DNA of 64,000 nucleotides from an uncultured Eubacteriales bacterium (GCA_934552855.1 CAKTEU010000002.1:56145-120144), one strand, 5' to 3'; numbered from the stretch's first letter, positions 39,834 through 49,728 are shown. Program-made: numbers and translations. Notes: a model not told the origin generated them from the sequence alone.

Positions 39834-41333
39834 TCAGTTTCGCTGCATTGAAATATCATTGTAGTGTGCTTTTCTTTGCTTGCTTCTGATTGCTCTTCGG
39901 ACAAGAAGTCCGTGAAGAGCCTCTTTGTCAAACGGAAAAATCGGATAAAGATAAGTGTAGCCGTCAACGGTTTTTGTTGTGCAAATCACAAGAAGAATGA
40001 TTAAAAGCCCGGCAATAAAGCCCCAAAGTTTGAAAATTGCCGTCAAAATCAAAAGCAGCGTGCGTGAAATTTTTATTGCATAGCCGAGTTCGTAGCTTGC
40101 CTGAGTGAAGTTTGAAATTGCGGCAAACGCCATGAAAAGAACAACTTCGGAAACGAACCATCCCGATGAAACCGCAAATTCGCCAAGAACAAGTGCACCA
40201 ACAACGCTGAAAGAATTGCTCAGTGCGCTCGGCGTGTTGAGTGACGCAAGGCGCAGTGTGTCAATAACAAATTCAATAACAAGAAGCTGAGCAATCAGCG
40301 GAACACTGTTCGGTTCTTTAACAAGCAAAAATTTCATCTGTTCGGGAAGCCTGTCGCCGTAAAGCGTAAGAAGATACCACGCCGGAACCAAAAGCAGTGA
40401 AAGTGCAAAAACAAGCGCACGAATATACCTAAGGAACGTTCCGATCATCGGCGGAAAGTAATAATCGTTAACGTCTTGAATAAAATCAAAAACGCCGGTT
40501 GGAAGAATCATTGCCGAAGGCGAACCGTCCGCAAGAACAACCACGTTTCCGTCATAGATGCACGCTGCGGCGGCGTCCGGTCGTTCGGTATATCTGACTT
40601 TTGGAAACGGATTCCACGGCTGCGAGGGGACAAGGCATTCACGAAGGCTTTCCTGGCTCATTGTGAGGCTCGAAACCTCAATTGAACTGAGCTTTTTTGT
40701 GATTGAGGAAAGCTGCTTTTTGTTCACGCTGTCCTCAAGATAGCACACAACAACGTCGGTTTTTGACTCGCTTCCGATTTGAAAGGCTTTGAAAGTGAGG
40801 TGCGGATTTCTGATTTTTCGCCGAATCAAAGCGGTGTTGAAAATCACCGTTTCAACAAAACCCTCGTGTGCGCCTCTGAGAACCTTATCCGATTCCGGTT
40901 CCTGAACGTCACGGGCGGGATAGGTCCTTGCGTCAATGATTATTGCTTCGTTGTAGCCTTCAACAATCATTCCGATTGCGCCGGAAAGAACAAACGTTGT
41001 GAACGTTTCAAGACTCTTTTCGACGCTTGATTCAATGTAGGTTATGTGGCTGTCAAGAAGTTCTTTAGCCGTGGGGCATTCTTTTATCTCCTTTTCAGTC
41101 AGCTTGCTGATGTATTCAAGCATTTTTTCAAACATTTCGTCCTTAACAAAGCCGTCAATGCAGTAAAAAGTTACACGCTTTCCGCCGGCCTTGATGCGCT
41201 TGACAAGAATGTCAAAGCTTTCGCCGACTCGCAGCTTGCGGTTTATCATTGCAAGATTTTCTTCATAGCTTTTTTCAAAATCACTCATAAAATCACCGAA
41301 AGTATTGTCGGCAAGTTTTTCTTTTTTATTCAA
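39834..41333 (-). CDS. spoVAF: Spore germination protein SpoVAF (GerABKA family)
   Basis: 499 residues. The large cytoplasmic domain (1-290) includes FYCIDGFVKDEMFEKMLEY, a SpoVAF hallmark, and the membrane part (about 295-470) holds five to six helices with PLIAQLLVIEFVIDTLR and LNTPSALSNSFSVVGALVLGEFAV. In Bacillus, SpoVAF joins the germination-linked DPA channel and nutrient-receptor cluster in the inner spore membrane. The usual spoVA partner genes are not adjacent. Co-oriented with the two following minus-strand genes. Confidence 0.9.
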   Translation of the reverse strand: MNKKEKLADNTFGDFMSDFEKSYEENLAMINRKLRVGESFDILVKRIKAGGKRVTFYCIDGFVKDEMFEKMLEYISKLTEKEIKECPTAKELLDSHITYIESSVEKSLETFTTFVLSGAIGMIVEGYNEAIIIDARTYPARDVQEPESDKVLRGAHEGFVETVIFNTALIRRKIRNPHLTFKAFQIGSESKTDVVVCYLEDSVNKKQLSSITKKLSSIEVSSLTMSQESLRECLVPSQPWNPFPKVRYTERPDAAAACIYDGNVVVLADGSPSAMILPTGVFDFIQDVNDYYFPPMIGTFLRYIRALVFALSLLLVPAWYLLTLYGDRLPEQMKFLLVKEPNSVPLIAQLLVIEFVIDTLRLASLNTPSALSNSFSVVGALVLGEFAVSSGWFVSEVVLFMAFAAISNFTQASYELGYAIKISRTLLLILTAIFKLWGFIAGLLIILLVICTTKTVDGYTYLYPIFPFDKEALHGLLVRRAIRSKQRKAHYNDISMQRN

Positions 41334-41344
41334 AAAATGTTCTT

Positions 41345-42694
41345 TTAAAAAATCCTGTAGTCGTTGTAAAGCTCAACAATTGCGTTCCATGTCAGCGGCC
41401 CGACGTAGCCCGTCACAGGCATACCGTAAAGCGACTGAACCGCCTCAACCGCACGAATTGTCTGCGGACCGTAAACCCCGTCAACCGTAACCGGCGGAAC
41501 GGCATCAAGGTTTTGCGAAATTACGTTGAGATAAGTTTGAAGCTGTTCAATGGCTTTTCCCGTTGAGCCTTCGGTTATGACGTAACCCGGATAGAGGAGC
41601 GAGGAGTAGGACTGAAATTCATACGGCAAAGAATTGACTGTTTTTCGGTATTCGTCAAGAATGGCGTTCCATGTTTGCTCTCCGATGATTCCGTCCGGTG
41701 TAAGTCTGTGTTCGCTTTGAAATGTTCTGACGGCATCCTCCGTATCTTCGCCGAAGATTCCGTCAACAAAGACATCGGGCAGAGTGTTATTGAACCTTGC
41801 AAGAAAATTGAGATAATACTGAATGATTGAAACAGGCTGTCCTCTGTCTCCTTTTCGCAGCGGATAAGGGAAAAGTCGTTCCGCTTCGGTAATTGTGATG
41901 CCCTCGGAATAAAGCTCGGAAAGGCGTTTGACCGCACCGTAAATCCGCCTGATTGCATACCATGTCGCTTCGCCGACAATGCCGTCGGAAGTGAGGTTGA
42001 AAATTCGCTGAAACTGTTTAACTGCGTTTTCCGTTGTGCGTCCGAATGAGCCGTCCGTCAGCGGAATTTTCGGAATACTCGGATAGTTTTGCGAAATTCG
42101 GTTGAGCCAACGCTGAATTTCAAGCACATTGTTTCCAACGTCGCCGAGCCGAAGCGGAGTGCCCGGATAGGTTTGGAACGTCGGCGCAACATCGGCACGC
42201 CGAAGGTCAATGTCATCGCCGTAATAATACTGCAAAATCTGATACGGCGTGTATCCCCGATTTGCAAGCGTAACCGTTCCCCATTGCGAAAGTCCGGGGC
42301 AGCTGACGTTGATTCCGTCGCAGTATTCGGTGTAATATGGCTGAACTGTACCTTGCTTTACAACATAGGTGTTGAAAATTTCATCAACAATTTGAGAAAT
42401 GTTGCCGAAGTAATCTCGCCCATACTGAAACGCCTGATCATATTGCGTTGAATTTGTGATGTCAAAATCGTAACCTCTTGAACGGTAATATTCAAGGTAG
42501 ATACGGTTGAGTGCAAGCGAAATTTGAGCAATGATGTTTGCCCTTATTGCGTTTTCCGGCCATGTTGGGTAAATCTCGCTTGACGCAACGTTTTTGATGT
42601 AATCGGTGAACGGCACCGTAACGTTTTTTGCGTTTGATGAGGGCGAACCGAGATGAACTGTGATATATTCCGGAACAACAACTGCGTCAGGCAT
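41345..42694 (-). CDS. SpoIID-like protein with three peptidoglycan-binding domains
   Basis: 449 residues, no signal peptide. The N-terminal ~165 residues resemble the SpoIID/LytB fold (PGLSQWGTVTLANRGYTPYQILQYYYG). Three PG_binding_1 domains follow at about 180-250, 275-345 and 370-440, each with LR-x-G-x-x-G and FG-x-x-T-x-x-A-V-x-x-F/V-Q. This combination is found in spore-forming Clostridia and probably acts on or binds spore peptidoglycan. Overlaps the preceding gene by 8 bp and lies 11 bp upstream of spoVAF. Confidence 0.8.
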   Translation of the reverse strand: MPDAVVVPEYITVHLGSPSSNAKNVTVPFTDYIKNVASSEIYPTWPENAIRANIIAQISLALNRIYLEYYRSRGYDFDITNSTQYDQAFQYGRDYFGNISQIVDEIFNTYVVKQGTVQPYYTEYCDGINVSCPGLSQWGTVTLANRGYTPYQILQYYYGDDIDLRRADVAPTFQTYPGTPLRLGDVGNNVLEIQRWLNRISQNYPSIPKIPLTDGSFGRTTENAVKQFQRIFNLTSDGIVGEATWYAIRRIYGAVKRLSELYSEGITITEAERLFPYPLRKGDRGQPVSIIQYYLNFLARFNNTLPDVFVDGIFGEDTEDAVRTFQSEHRLTPDGIIGEQTWNAILDEYRKTVNSLPYEFQSYSSLLYPGYVITEGSTGKAIEQLQTYLNVISQNLDAVPPVTVDGVYGPQTIRAVEAVQSLYGMPVTGYVGPLTWNAIVELYNDYRIF

Positions 42695-43496
42695 TGTTTT
42701 CGCCGCCCTTCATCAAAAGCTCGTTAGGTTCGCTTTCGGTCACGTCGGCTGCGGTTTCGTCCGTGCCGAGCGGAAGAAGCTGTATGTTCTGAATTGATTC
42801 AACGCCGGAAAAAACCGGAACGCCAAGATATTTTCTTGACCGAAACTTAGGGTGCGTAACGGTTATGTCATATTGAGCATAGGGCGGTTTTGCCTGCGGC
42901 GATTGGGAAAAATTCTTTTTCGGCGCAGGAAGAAGAATACTTCCCACAACACCGTTTGTGTTTGTGTAACCGTCAAAATACACTTTTTTGTTTTCTTTTC
43001 CGGTAATTATAACGTTTGCCGATGAAACGGGATAGGCACGGTTTGCCATGAACACCTGAACCTTCAATGCACCGAGCGATTCCGGGAACGGTTCGTTTTC
43101 TTCAAAAACTGCATCTTCGTCATCCGGAATATCGCTTTTGCTTTGAAAATTGTTTTCTTCGGCTGCTGCCTGCGCTTCTTCGGGCAAAGCGTCTTTCAGC
43201 TTTGCTGCGTTTTCAAGCGGTGAGGAAAGGCCGAGCATTTCCCGTTCGTTTTCCCTGCTTTCATATGAGGGCGCAGCGTTCACCGCTTCGGCGATATCTT
43301 CTTGCGGTTCGTCTTTTCCAAAATCTTCAGGCTTTTTGGAAAATACTGCGGAAACGTCAGGTTCCTCCTCATCAAAAAACACGGGTTCGGATAGGGACAT
43401 TGCACTTGTTTCAATAATTTCTTTTTCTATCGATCGGCGTTTTGCGTCGATCAGTTCTTTTTTATATCGTTCAATCATGGAGTCAAAGCTTTGCAT
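42687..43496 (-). CDS. Spore-associated protein with carboxypeptidase-regulatory-like domain
   Basis: 269 residues. The start ATG at 43496 has AAAGGTG six bases upstream, preferred to a GTG inside that site. Residues about 1-135 are acidic and apparently disordered. Residues about 140-245 resemble a CarboxypepD_reg-like beta-sandwich (LKVQVFMANRAYPVSSANVII, GYTNTNGVVGSILLP, YDITVTHPKFRS). It is translationally coupled to the peptidoglycan-binding gene, suggesting a shared spore-envelope role; the function is not established. Confidence 0.7.
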   Translation of the reverse strand: MQSFDSMIERYKKELIDAKRRSIEKEIIETSAMSLSEPVFFDEEEPDVSAVFSKKPEDFGKDEPQEDIAEAVNAAPSYESRENEREMLGLSSPLENAAKLKDALPEEAQAAAEENNFQSKSDIPDDEDAVFEENEPFPESLGALKVQVFMANRAYPVSSANVIITGKENKKVYFDGYTNTNGVVGSILLPAPKKNFSQSPQAKPPYAQYDITVTHPKFRSRKYLGVPVFSGVESIQNIQLLPLGTDETAADVTESEPNELLMKGGENNA

Positions 43497-43615
43497 TCTT
43501 ATCACCTTTCATAACATAGTTACGGTATTTTATGAGCTTTATTGCCGTTTTGTTCCGAAAGCGGCAGCGTCAAAAAAATACTGTAAAACTTTTTTATTTT
43601 TATTTCTCTTTTCCC

Positions 43616-43644
43616 TTGACAAATGTGCTGTGTATAGGTAAAAT
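43616..43644 (+). promoter_or_regulatory. Promoter of the dcw cluster, with MraZ-box-like repeats
   Basis: TTGACA, 17-bp spacer, TAAAAT. Downstream, TGGGA (43657), TGGGG (43675) and TGGTGG (43685) resemble the TGGGN repeats bound by MraZ, which suggests autorepression; their spacing is irregular. Confidence 0.65.
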
Positions 43645-43726
43645 AAAACTACTCAGTGGGAATTTGTGTCTTTTTGGGGTAACTTGGTGGAGCAATCGAA
43701 TGATTTTTAATGAAAGGGGTGGCGAT

Positions 43727-44236
43727 ATGGGTTCTTTTATCGGAACATATGAGTATAATCTTGACTCAAAAAACAGACTTTTTGTTCCGGCACCATTCAA
43801 GGAATTGATCGGCAACACCTTTATCGTCAGAGCAAAACCCGGAAAATTTTCTCACATTGATTGCTTTTTTACCGAAAAGTTTGAAGAAACCGTTGCCTCT
43901 GAAATCGAAGAATACATCAAAAACGGTCTTGCGCCGGATATGGCTGCCGCAATGGCAAGAACCTGTTCGACCGCCGTCACCGTTGATGCCCACGGAAGAA
44001 TCTGCATTCCCTCAAAAATCCTTGAACGTGCTCATATCACAAAGGAAAGCGTTTTTCAGGGTATGGGTGACCGCTTTGAAATTTGGAACAGTGATATTCA
44101 CAACGAGTATAACGATATGCTCGCCGAAGAAGCGGACAAGCTCTTTGAGGCTCAAATGGCCGAAAATCAAAAACGCTATGAATACATGAGCGAAGGATAT
44201 ATGCTTGAAATCAAGAATACAGGCGTTAACAAATGA
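43727..44236 (+). CDS. mraZ: MraZ transcriptional regulator
   Basis: 169 residues, somewhat longer than the usual ~143 because of a C-terminal extension. Two AbrB-like half domains are visible: YEYNLDSKNRLFVPAPFKE and VTVDAHGRICIPSKILERAHI. MraZ is a ring-forming DNA-binding protein that represses its own dcw operon. The ATG at 43727 is set by AAAGGGGTG. First gene of the cluster, overlapping the rsmH reading frame. Confidence 0.93.
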   Translation: MGSFIGTYEYNLDSKNRLFVPAPFKELIGNTFIVRAKPGKFSHIDCFFTEKFEETVASEIEEYIKNGLAPDMAAAMARTCSTAVTVDAHGRICIPSKILERAHITKESVFQGMGDRFEIWNSDIHNEYNDMLAEEADKLFEAQMAENQKRYEYMSEGYMLEIKNTGVNK

Positions 44237-44256
44237 GTGGACAAGGCGGAAAAATA

Positions 44257-45186
44257 ATGGAATTTTCTCACATCAGCGTTCTGCTTTATGAAGCGGTTGA
44301 TTCGCTGAATATAAAAAAAGACGGCGTTTATGTTGACTGCACCGCAGGCGGCGGCGGTCACAGCGCCGAAATACTCAAAAGGCTCGGTAAAAACGGAAAG
44401 CTTTTTTGCCTTGACCAAGATCCCGAAGCGATTGAAACGCTCAAAAAGCGTTTTGACGGCGACGAAAGAGTTACGGTTGTTAAAACGAATTTTGAAAACA
44501 TAAGAAGTGTGCTTTTGTCTCATGATGTTTTTTCGGCCGACGGTGTGCTTGCCGACCTCGGAGTAAGCTCTCATCAGCTTGACAGTGCCGAAAGGGGATT
44601 TTCTTTTCATAACGACGCACCGCTCGATATGCGAATGTCAAAGGAAGGCGTGAGCGCAGCGGATCTTGTCAATTCGCTTTCGGAACGTGAACTTGAAAGA
44701 ATAATCAGAGTCAACGGCGAAGAAAAGTTTTCAAGAAGCATTGCAAAAGCAATAGTCAGAGAACGTGAAAAAAAGAAGATTGAAACAACGCTCAAACTTG
44801 TTGACATAATCAAAAGCGCAATGCCCGAAGCGGCAAAAAGAAATCCCGGTCACCCGGCAAGAAGAACTTTTCAGGCGCTGAGAATTGAAGTCAACGGCGA
44901 ACTTGAAAAGCTTGAAAATTCGCTTGAAGAAATGTTTGAATCGCTGTCCGTTGGCGGAAGGCTTTCGGTAATAACCTTTCATTCGCTTGAGGACAGAATT
45001 GTTAAAAGAAAATTTGCTTCGCTTTGTACGGGCTGCACCTGTCCGCCGGATTTTCCGATTTGTGTTTGCGGAAAAACGCCGCGGGGAAAGCTTGCGTTCA
45101 AATCTGTTCTTCCTTCAAAGGAAGAAATTGAACAAAATCCGCGCTCAAGAAGCGCAAGACTCAGAAGCATTGAAAAACTGAAATAA
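44257..45186 (+). CDS. rsmH: 16S rRNA (cytosine1402-N4)-methyltransferase RsmH
   Basis: 309 residues from the ATG at 44257, chosen because MEFSHISVLLYEAV matches the family start and AAGGCGG is 7 bp upstream; an ATG at 44233 overlapping the mraZ stop is possible. SAM-binding and target segments are present: DCTAGGGGHSAEIL, CLDQDPEAI, DLGVSSHQLDSAERGFSF, NPGHPARRTFQALRIEVN, ISFHSLED-like ITFHSLEDRIVK. Methylates N4 of C1402 in the ribosomal P site. Standard second dcw gene. Confidence 0.95.
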   Translation: MEFSHISVLLYEAVDSLNIKKDGVYVDCTAGGGGHSAEILKRLGKNGKLFCLDQDPEAIETLKKRFDGDERVTVVKTNFENIRSVLLSHDVFSADGVLADLGVSSHQLDSAERGFSFHNDAPLDMRMSKEGVSAADLVNSLSERELERIIRVNGEEKFSRSIAKAIVREREKKKIETTLKLVDIIKSAMPEAAKRNPGHPARRTFQALRIEVNGELEKLENSLEEMFESLSVGGRLSVITFHSLEDRIVKRKFASLCTGCTCPPDFPICVCGKTPRGKLAFKSVLPSKEEIEQNPRSRSARLRSIEKLK

Positions 45187-45242
45187 TTTTATATAAAAGG
45201 TGAAGAATCGCTTCGCCCGCCAATTAAGAAGAAGGAGAAAAA

Positions 45243-45710
45243 ATGGCTGCTCAGTTTGCATATGATTACGATTATGAATTCGGCTTTGCCGGTTCAAATG
45301 CCGCTCCGGCTCTTGAAACGGAAAGAAAACCCGAAACACGGCATAACCTCAGAAAACTCAAAAAACGCCGCCCTCAAAAAAGAGAGCTTGAGCGCACAAG
45401 TCATATAAAAGTTGCAAAAGTTTTTGTTGTTATGTCGCTTGCAATTGCGCTCGCCGGAGTGTTTTGCAACAGCCTTGTTGCAAGGAACGAAAGCCGTGCT
45501 TCGCTTCAGTCGGCACAAAAGGAACTTGCAATGTATACAGATGAAAACATTGTTCTTCAAAACAAGCTTTCAAAGCTTGTCAGTGCAGAAAACATTGACA
45601 AAATTGCAACTCAAAAACTCGGTCTTGTCAAAATCGCTTCGGTCAACGAAACATATCTTGAAACCGAAAAAGACAACGAAGTCCTTTTTTCACAGAGTAA
45701 AACAAAGTAA
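45243..45710 (+). CDS. ftsL: Cell division protein FtsL
   Basis: 155 residues. A cytoplasmic basic segment (40-60) precedes one membrane helix (about 58-78) and a short extracellular coiled coil (LQSAQKELAMYTDENIVLQNKLSKL), then IATQKLGLVK. This is FtsL topology, and the position between rsmH and the PBP agrees. FtsL bridges FtsQ/DivIB and the FtsW-PBP synthase. RBS AAGGAG. Confidence 0.85.
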   Translation: MAAQFAYDYDYEFGFAGSNAAPALETERKPETRHNLRKLKKRRPQKRELERTSHIKVAKVFVVMSLAIALAGVFCNSLVARNESRASLQSAQKELAMYTDENIVLQNKLSKLVSAENIDKIATQKLGLVKIASVNETYLETEKDNEVLFSQSKTK

Positions 45711-45773
45711 AAAACAGGACGTAACTTAAATATCTTCATTTTCTGATGAATATACATTTATGAAAAAATGTAA

Positions 45774-45856
45774 GGAAGAAGGGGTTTCTCCGACCGGTTT
45801 CTTCCGAATCCAAAAGGGGCGGACGCATTATCATTCTCCGGGTAATGCGGTCCGCC
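45774..45856 (+). ncRNA. Two hairpins in the ftsL-spoVD spacer
   Basis: Hairpin 1: GGAAGAA with TTCTTCC (45774-45805). Hairpin 2: GGCGGACGCATTA with TAATGCGGTCCGCC (45818-45856), a 13-bp stem with one bulge. Neither is followed by a T-run, so mRNA processing or translational control is more likely than termination. Confidence 0.5.
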
Positions 45857-45926
45857 AAGTTTGGCATATGGGGCACCGGACAACTTTTTTGCTCTTGCCA
45901 AAAGAAAAAACAGCAGGGAGGTTCCC

Positions 45927-48251
45927 ATGGGCTTTTTGAATGATCTCTTGAAAAAAAACAAAGTCAGAAAAAGAAGTGACCTTTCGTTCAAAAAAAGGGC
46001 AAGGGGCATCACTGCCCTTGTTCTTGCGCTTCTTTTGTTCCTTAATCTCGGAAGAGTCGGATGGATAATGGGCGTTCACGGCGATGAATATCGCTCGATT
46101 GCCGAAAAAAATCAGCTTTACGATACCCAAATCAAAGCCGTCAGAGGAACCATATATGACTGTAACATGACGCCGCTTGTAACAAGTTCTTCGGCATGGA
46201 TCTTTTGCGCCGATCCGGCAGAAATCAAAAAAACCTTCAAAAGCTATCCCGATGCGGAAGATATCACAAAAAAATTCATTTCATACCTTTCAAAAAGCAT
46301 TGCAAAAATTCTTTCGGTAAAAACAAAGGAAATATCCGAAAAACTTTCCGATACCGAAAAGACATATATCCGCCTTGCAAAAAAAGTTGACGCAAATCAG
46401 CGGCTTTCGCTTGACGAACTTTTGAACAAAGAATATGTTTTCGGTTATACCGATGCCGGAAAAGAGCGCACAATAAAGCCCCGTGCTTTTTTCTCTTATG
46501 AAAACGATACGCTTCGCCTTTATCCGGAAAACAACTTTGCTTCAACAATTATCGGCGTTACCGATTCCGACGGCAAGGGTATTTCCGGCGTTGAAACTTA
46601 TTACAACACCGTTTTGAGCGGAAAGGACGGCCGTCAGGTCACCGCAAAAAACTCAATCGGTCAGGCACTCGATTCAAGCTATGAGTCCGTTTTTGACGCA
46701 ACTCAGGGTAACGGCGTTGTTCTCACAATCAATTCAAACATTCAGTATTACCTTGAAAATGCGCTTAACAACGCCCTTGACAATACAAAGGCTAAGGGAG
46801 TTTACGGCATTGTTATGGAGGTTGACACGGGAAAAGTTCTTGCAATGAGCAACAAACCCGACTTTGACCTCAATAACCCCCGTGAAATTGTTGATGCGGA
46901 CACAAAAAAAGCACTCAAAAAAGAAGAGGGAAAAGAAGATTACGCATCAAAGCTTACCGAAGCGCTTTTCAAGCAGTGGAACAGCTATTGCGTAACAAAT
47001 AACTATGAACCCGGTTCAACTTTCAAAATTTTCACTGCCGCCGCCGCACTTGAAGAGGGCGTTGCAAACCTTAACACAACTTATACCTGCCACGGCTCTT
47101 ACCATGTTGCGGACACAATCATTCATTGTGCAAAGGTTGAAGGCCACGGCTTTCAAACGTTCACTCAGGGTCTTATGAATTCCTGCAACCCGTTTTTCAT
47201 TGATCTCGGTCAAAAGCTCGGCGTTCAGACGTATTATAAATACTTTGAAGCTTTCGGCTTTACTGAAAGAACTGGAATCGACCTCACGGGCGAAAGCTAT
47301 CCCGTTTATCACAAACTTGACAAAATGGGTGTTGTTGAACTTGCAAGTACGTCATACGGTCAGTCGTTCAGAGTAAGTCCCGTTCAGATGATTACGGCAA
47401 CTTGCGCAATCGCAAACGGCGGAAAGCTTATGAAGCCTTATGTTGTTGACAGCATTGTTGACACGCAGGGCAACATCCTTTCAAAAACCGAACCAACCGT
47501 CAGAAGGCAGGTAATCTCAGAAAAAACGGCCGCAACCGTCAGAGAGATGATGGAGGCCGTTGTTGAAGGCGGAACGGGTAAAAACGCATATATCGAAGGC
47601 TATCGTGTTGCCGGAAAAACCGCAACAAGCGAAAAGCTTGACACGGAAGACCCGGACGACTATATCGCTTCGTTCGTCTGCTTTGCTCCGGCGAACGATC
47701 CGCAGGTTGCAATTCTTGTCGGCGTTGACGAACCGCCCGGAATATACAGAGGCGGCGGTGTTCTTGCCGCTCCGATTGCAAAGGAAGTTATGGAATCAAC
47801 GCTCAAATATCTCAACGTTGAGCCGCAATACACAAAAGACGAACTTGAACAAATCAGCCGAACAACACCGAACCTTACGGGCGAAAGCGTTGCAAACGCA
47901 CGTGTTGCTGCGGCAAACAACGGTTTTTCCGTTCGTGTTGTCGGCAGCGGAAAAAGCGTCGTTTCTCAGGTTCCTGCGGCCGGTCAGTCAATTCCGGAAG
48001 GCGGAGTTGTTGTGGTTTATACCGAGGACAGTTCAAAAGCAGAGGTTGTCAAAGTTCCGTCGTTCACAGGTCTCACTGCTGCGGCGGCAAATCAAGTTGC
48101 AATTGCAAACGGACTGAACCTTGTTCTTTCGGGTCCGTCCGGTTCGGCCGGTGCAACGGTATATAATCAAAGCATTGAAAAAGGAACCGAGGTCGAGGCG
48201 GGCTCGTCCGTAACGGTTTATTTCAGGGCTACCGCAAACATGGACGACTGA
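45927..48251 (+). CDS. spoVD: SpoVD/PBP2x-type penicillin-binding protein with PASTA domains
   Basis: 774 residues. The ATG at 45927 is chosen for GGGAGG 6 bp upstream; the longer frame starts inside a hairpin. A membrane anchor (about 24-45) precedes the PBP dimer domain and the transpeptidase domain with S364-T-F-K and S419-C-N. The third motif reads K564-T-A, not the usual KTG. Two PASTA domains end the protein (about 635-765). It is the division or spore-septum transpeptidase that partners FtsW. Confidence 0.93.
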   Translation: MGFLNDLLKKNKVRKRSDLSFKKRARGITALVLALLLFLNLGRVGWIMGVHGDEYRSIAEKNQLYDTQIKAVRGTIYDCNMTPLVTSSSAWIFCADPAEIKKTFKSYPDAEDITKKFISYLSKSIAKILSVKTKEISEKLSDTEKTYIRLAKKVDANQRLSLDELLNKEYVFGYTDAGKERTIKPRAFFSYENDTLRLYPENNFASTIIGVTDSDGKGISGVETYYNTVLSGKDGRQVTAKNSIGQALDSSYESVFDATQGNGVVLTINSNIQYYLENALNNALDNTKAKGVYGIVMEVDTGKVLAMSNKPDFDLNNPREIVDADTKKALKKEEGKEDYASKLTEALFKQWNSYCVTNNYEPGSTFKIFTAAAALEEGVANLNTTYTCHGSYHVADTIIHCAKVEGHGFQTFTQGLMNSCNPFFIDLGQKLGVQTYYKYFEAFGFTERTGIDLTGESYPVYHKLDKMGVVELASTSYGQSFRVSPVQMITATCAIANGGKLMKPYVVDSIVDTQGNILSKTEPTVRRQVISEKTAATVREMMEAVVEGGTGKNAYIEGYRVAGKTATSEKLDTEDPDDYIASFVCFAPANDPQVAILVGVDEPPGIYRGGGVLAAPIAKEVMESTLKYLNVEPQYTKDELEQISRTTPNLTGESVANARVAAANNGFSVRVVGSGKSVVSQVPAAGQSIPEGGVVVVYTEDSSKAEVVKVPSFTGLTAAAANQVAIANGLNLVLSGPSGSAGATVYNQSIEKGTEVEAGSSVTVYFRATANMDD

Positions 48252-48269
48252 TGTCGTGAAAGGAGATTT

Positions 48270-49697
48270 ATGAAGCTTTCAGCCTTACTTTGTTCAATAG
48301 GAATTACCGAAACAAAAAAGGACGTTGAAATCAGCTTTATAACCGACAATTCAAAGGAATGCAAAAGTAATACTCTTTTTGTTTGCCATAAAGGAGCGGA
48401 AAAATATATTCCGCAAGCGAAGGAAAAGGGCGCGGTTGCCGTTCTTTCTTCTTCCGGTGCAGAGGAAAGCTATGCGTTGCCCGACACAAGAAAAGCCTAT
48501 GCCGCACTTTGCCGTTCCTTTTTCGGCTATCCCGACAAAAAGCTTCGCCTTATCGGCGTAACCGGAACGTGCGGAAAAACAACAACCGCATCAATGCTTT
48601 CTTTTATTCTGAACCTTTCGGGCAAAAAAACGGGGCTTATTTCAAGTGCCGTTAACCGCATTGCGGAAGACAGGGAAGCAGTAATGACAACACCCGACCC
48701 GTTTTATATTTCAAAAATGCTCTCTGAGCTTGTTTCAAAGGGCGGCAAATACTGCGTTATTGAAGCTTCATCGCAGGGGATTGAACAGGAACGGCTTTTC
48801 GGCCTTGAGTTTGAAACGGCCGTCTTCACAAATCTTACCGAAGATCACCTTGATTATCATAAAACGATTGAAAATTATAAAAACGCAAAGAAAAAGCTTT
48901 TTTCTCATTGCAAAACTGCCGTGCTCAATTTTGACAATTCGTGTTTTGCTGAGTTTTCAAAAGCGGCAAAAGACGCAAACGCAAACGTTTTGAGCTTTTC
49001 GGTGGAGAGCGATGAGGCAAATTTCACCGCAAAAAACATTTCTGTGAGCGAAGAACACATGGATTATATCCTTGTTTCAAATGCACTCATACAGCGTTTT
49101 CGGCTCAATATGCAGGGCGAATTCAACATTGAAAATGCTCTTGCGGCAACCGTTGCTGCATATAATTGCGGTATCGGTATTGAAAACTGTGCAAATATAT
49201 TAAAAAACTTCTCTTCCGTAAAAGGAAGGATGGAAATACTTGACACGGACACACCCTTTAGGGTTATAATAGATTACGCTCATACGCCTGACTCTCTTAA
49301 AAGGTCACTGCTTTCGCTTCGCCGTTTTTGCAAAGGAAGGTTGATTTTGCTTTTCGGCTGCGGCGGCGAACGTGAAAAGGAAAAGCGTTCAAAAATGGGT
49401 TCAATTGCCGCAAATTTTGCGGATGCCGTTTTTGTCACAACGGATAACCCAAGAAATGAAAAACCGCTTGATATAATCGATGACATTCTTTCGGGAATAA
49501 GGAACGAAAAAACGCCTGTTTTCGTTTGTGAAAGCAGGAAAGAGGCAATTGCCCTTGCACTTAAAACGGCAAAAAAAGGCGACATTCTCCTCCTTTCCGG
49601 AAAAGGACACGAAAAATATCAGCAGATTGGAAACGAAAAAATTCCGTTTGACGAAAGAGAAATCGTAAAGGGCTATTTACATACAGCACACGAATGA
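48270..49697 (+). CDS. murE: UDP-MurNAc-tripeptide ligase MurE (meso-DAP type)
   Basis: 475 residues. ATP loop GVTGTCGKTTTASM near residue 96, substrate Lys/Ser segment TTPDPF, EASSQG, NLTEDHLDYH, DYAHTPDSL, and TTDNPRNE. DNPR is the motif linked to meso-diaminopimelate recognition; Lys-adding enzymes differ there. It adds the third amino acid to the peptidoglycan stem. Starts 18 bp after spoVD with GAAAGGAG. No murF follows, which is unusual. Confidence 0.96.
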   Translation: MKLSALLCSIGITETKKDVEISFITDNSKECKSNTLFVCHKGAEKYIPQAKEKGAVAVLSSSGAEESYALPDTRKAYAALCRSFFGYPDKKLRLIGVTGTCGKTTTASMLSFILNLSGKKTGLISSAVNRIAEDREAVMTTPDPFYISKMLSELVSKGGKYCVIEASSQGIEQERLFGLEFETAVFTNLTEDHLDYHKTIENYKNAKKKLFSHCKTAVLNFDNSCFAEFSKAAKDANANVLSFSVESDEANFTAKNISVSEEHMDYILVSNALIQRFRLNMQGEFNIENALAATVAAYNCGIGIENCANILKNFSSVKGRMEILDTDTPFRVIIDYAHTPDSLKRSLLSLRRFCKGRLILLFGCGGEREKEKRSKMGSIAANFADAVFVTTDNPRNEKPLDIIDDILSGIRNEKTPVFVCESRKEAIALALKTAKKGDILLLSGKGHEKYQQIGNEKIPFDEREIVKGYLHTAHE

Positions 49698-49728
49698 TGT
49701 GCAGCACAGGAAAGGAAAGGTCAAAAAA

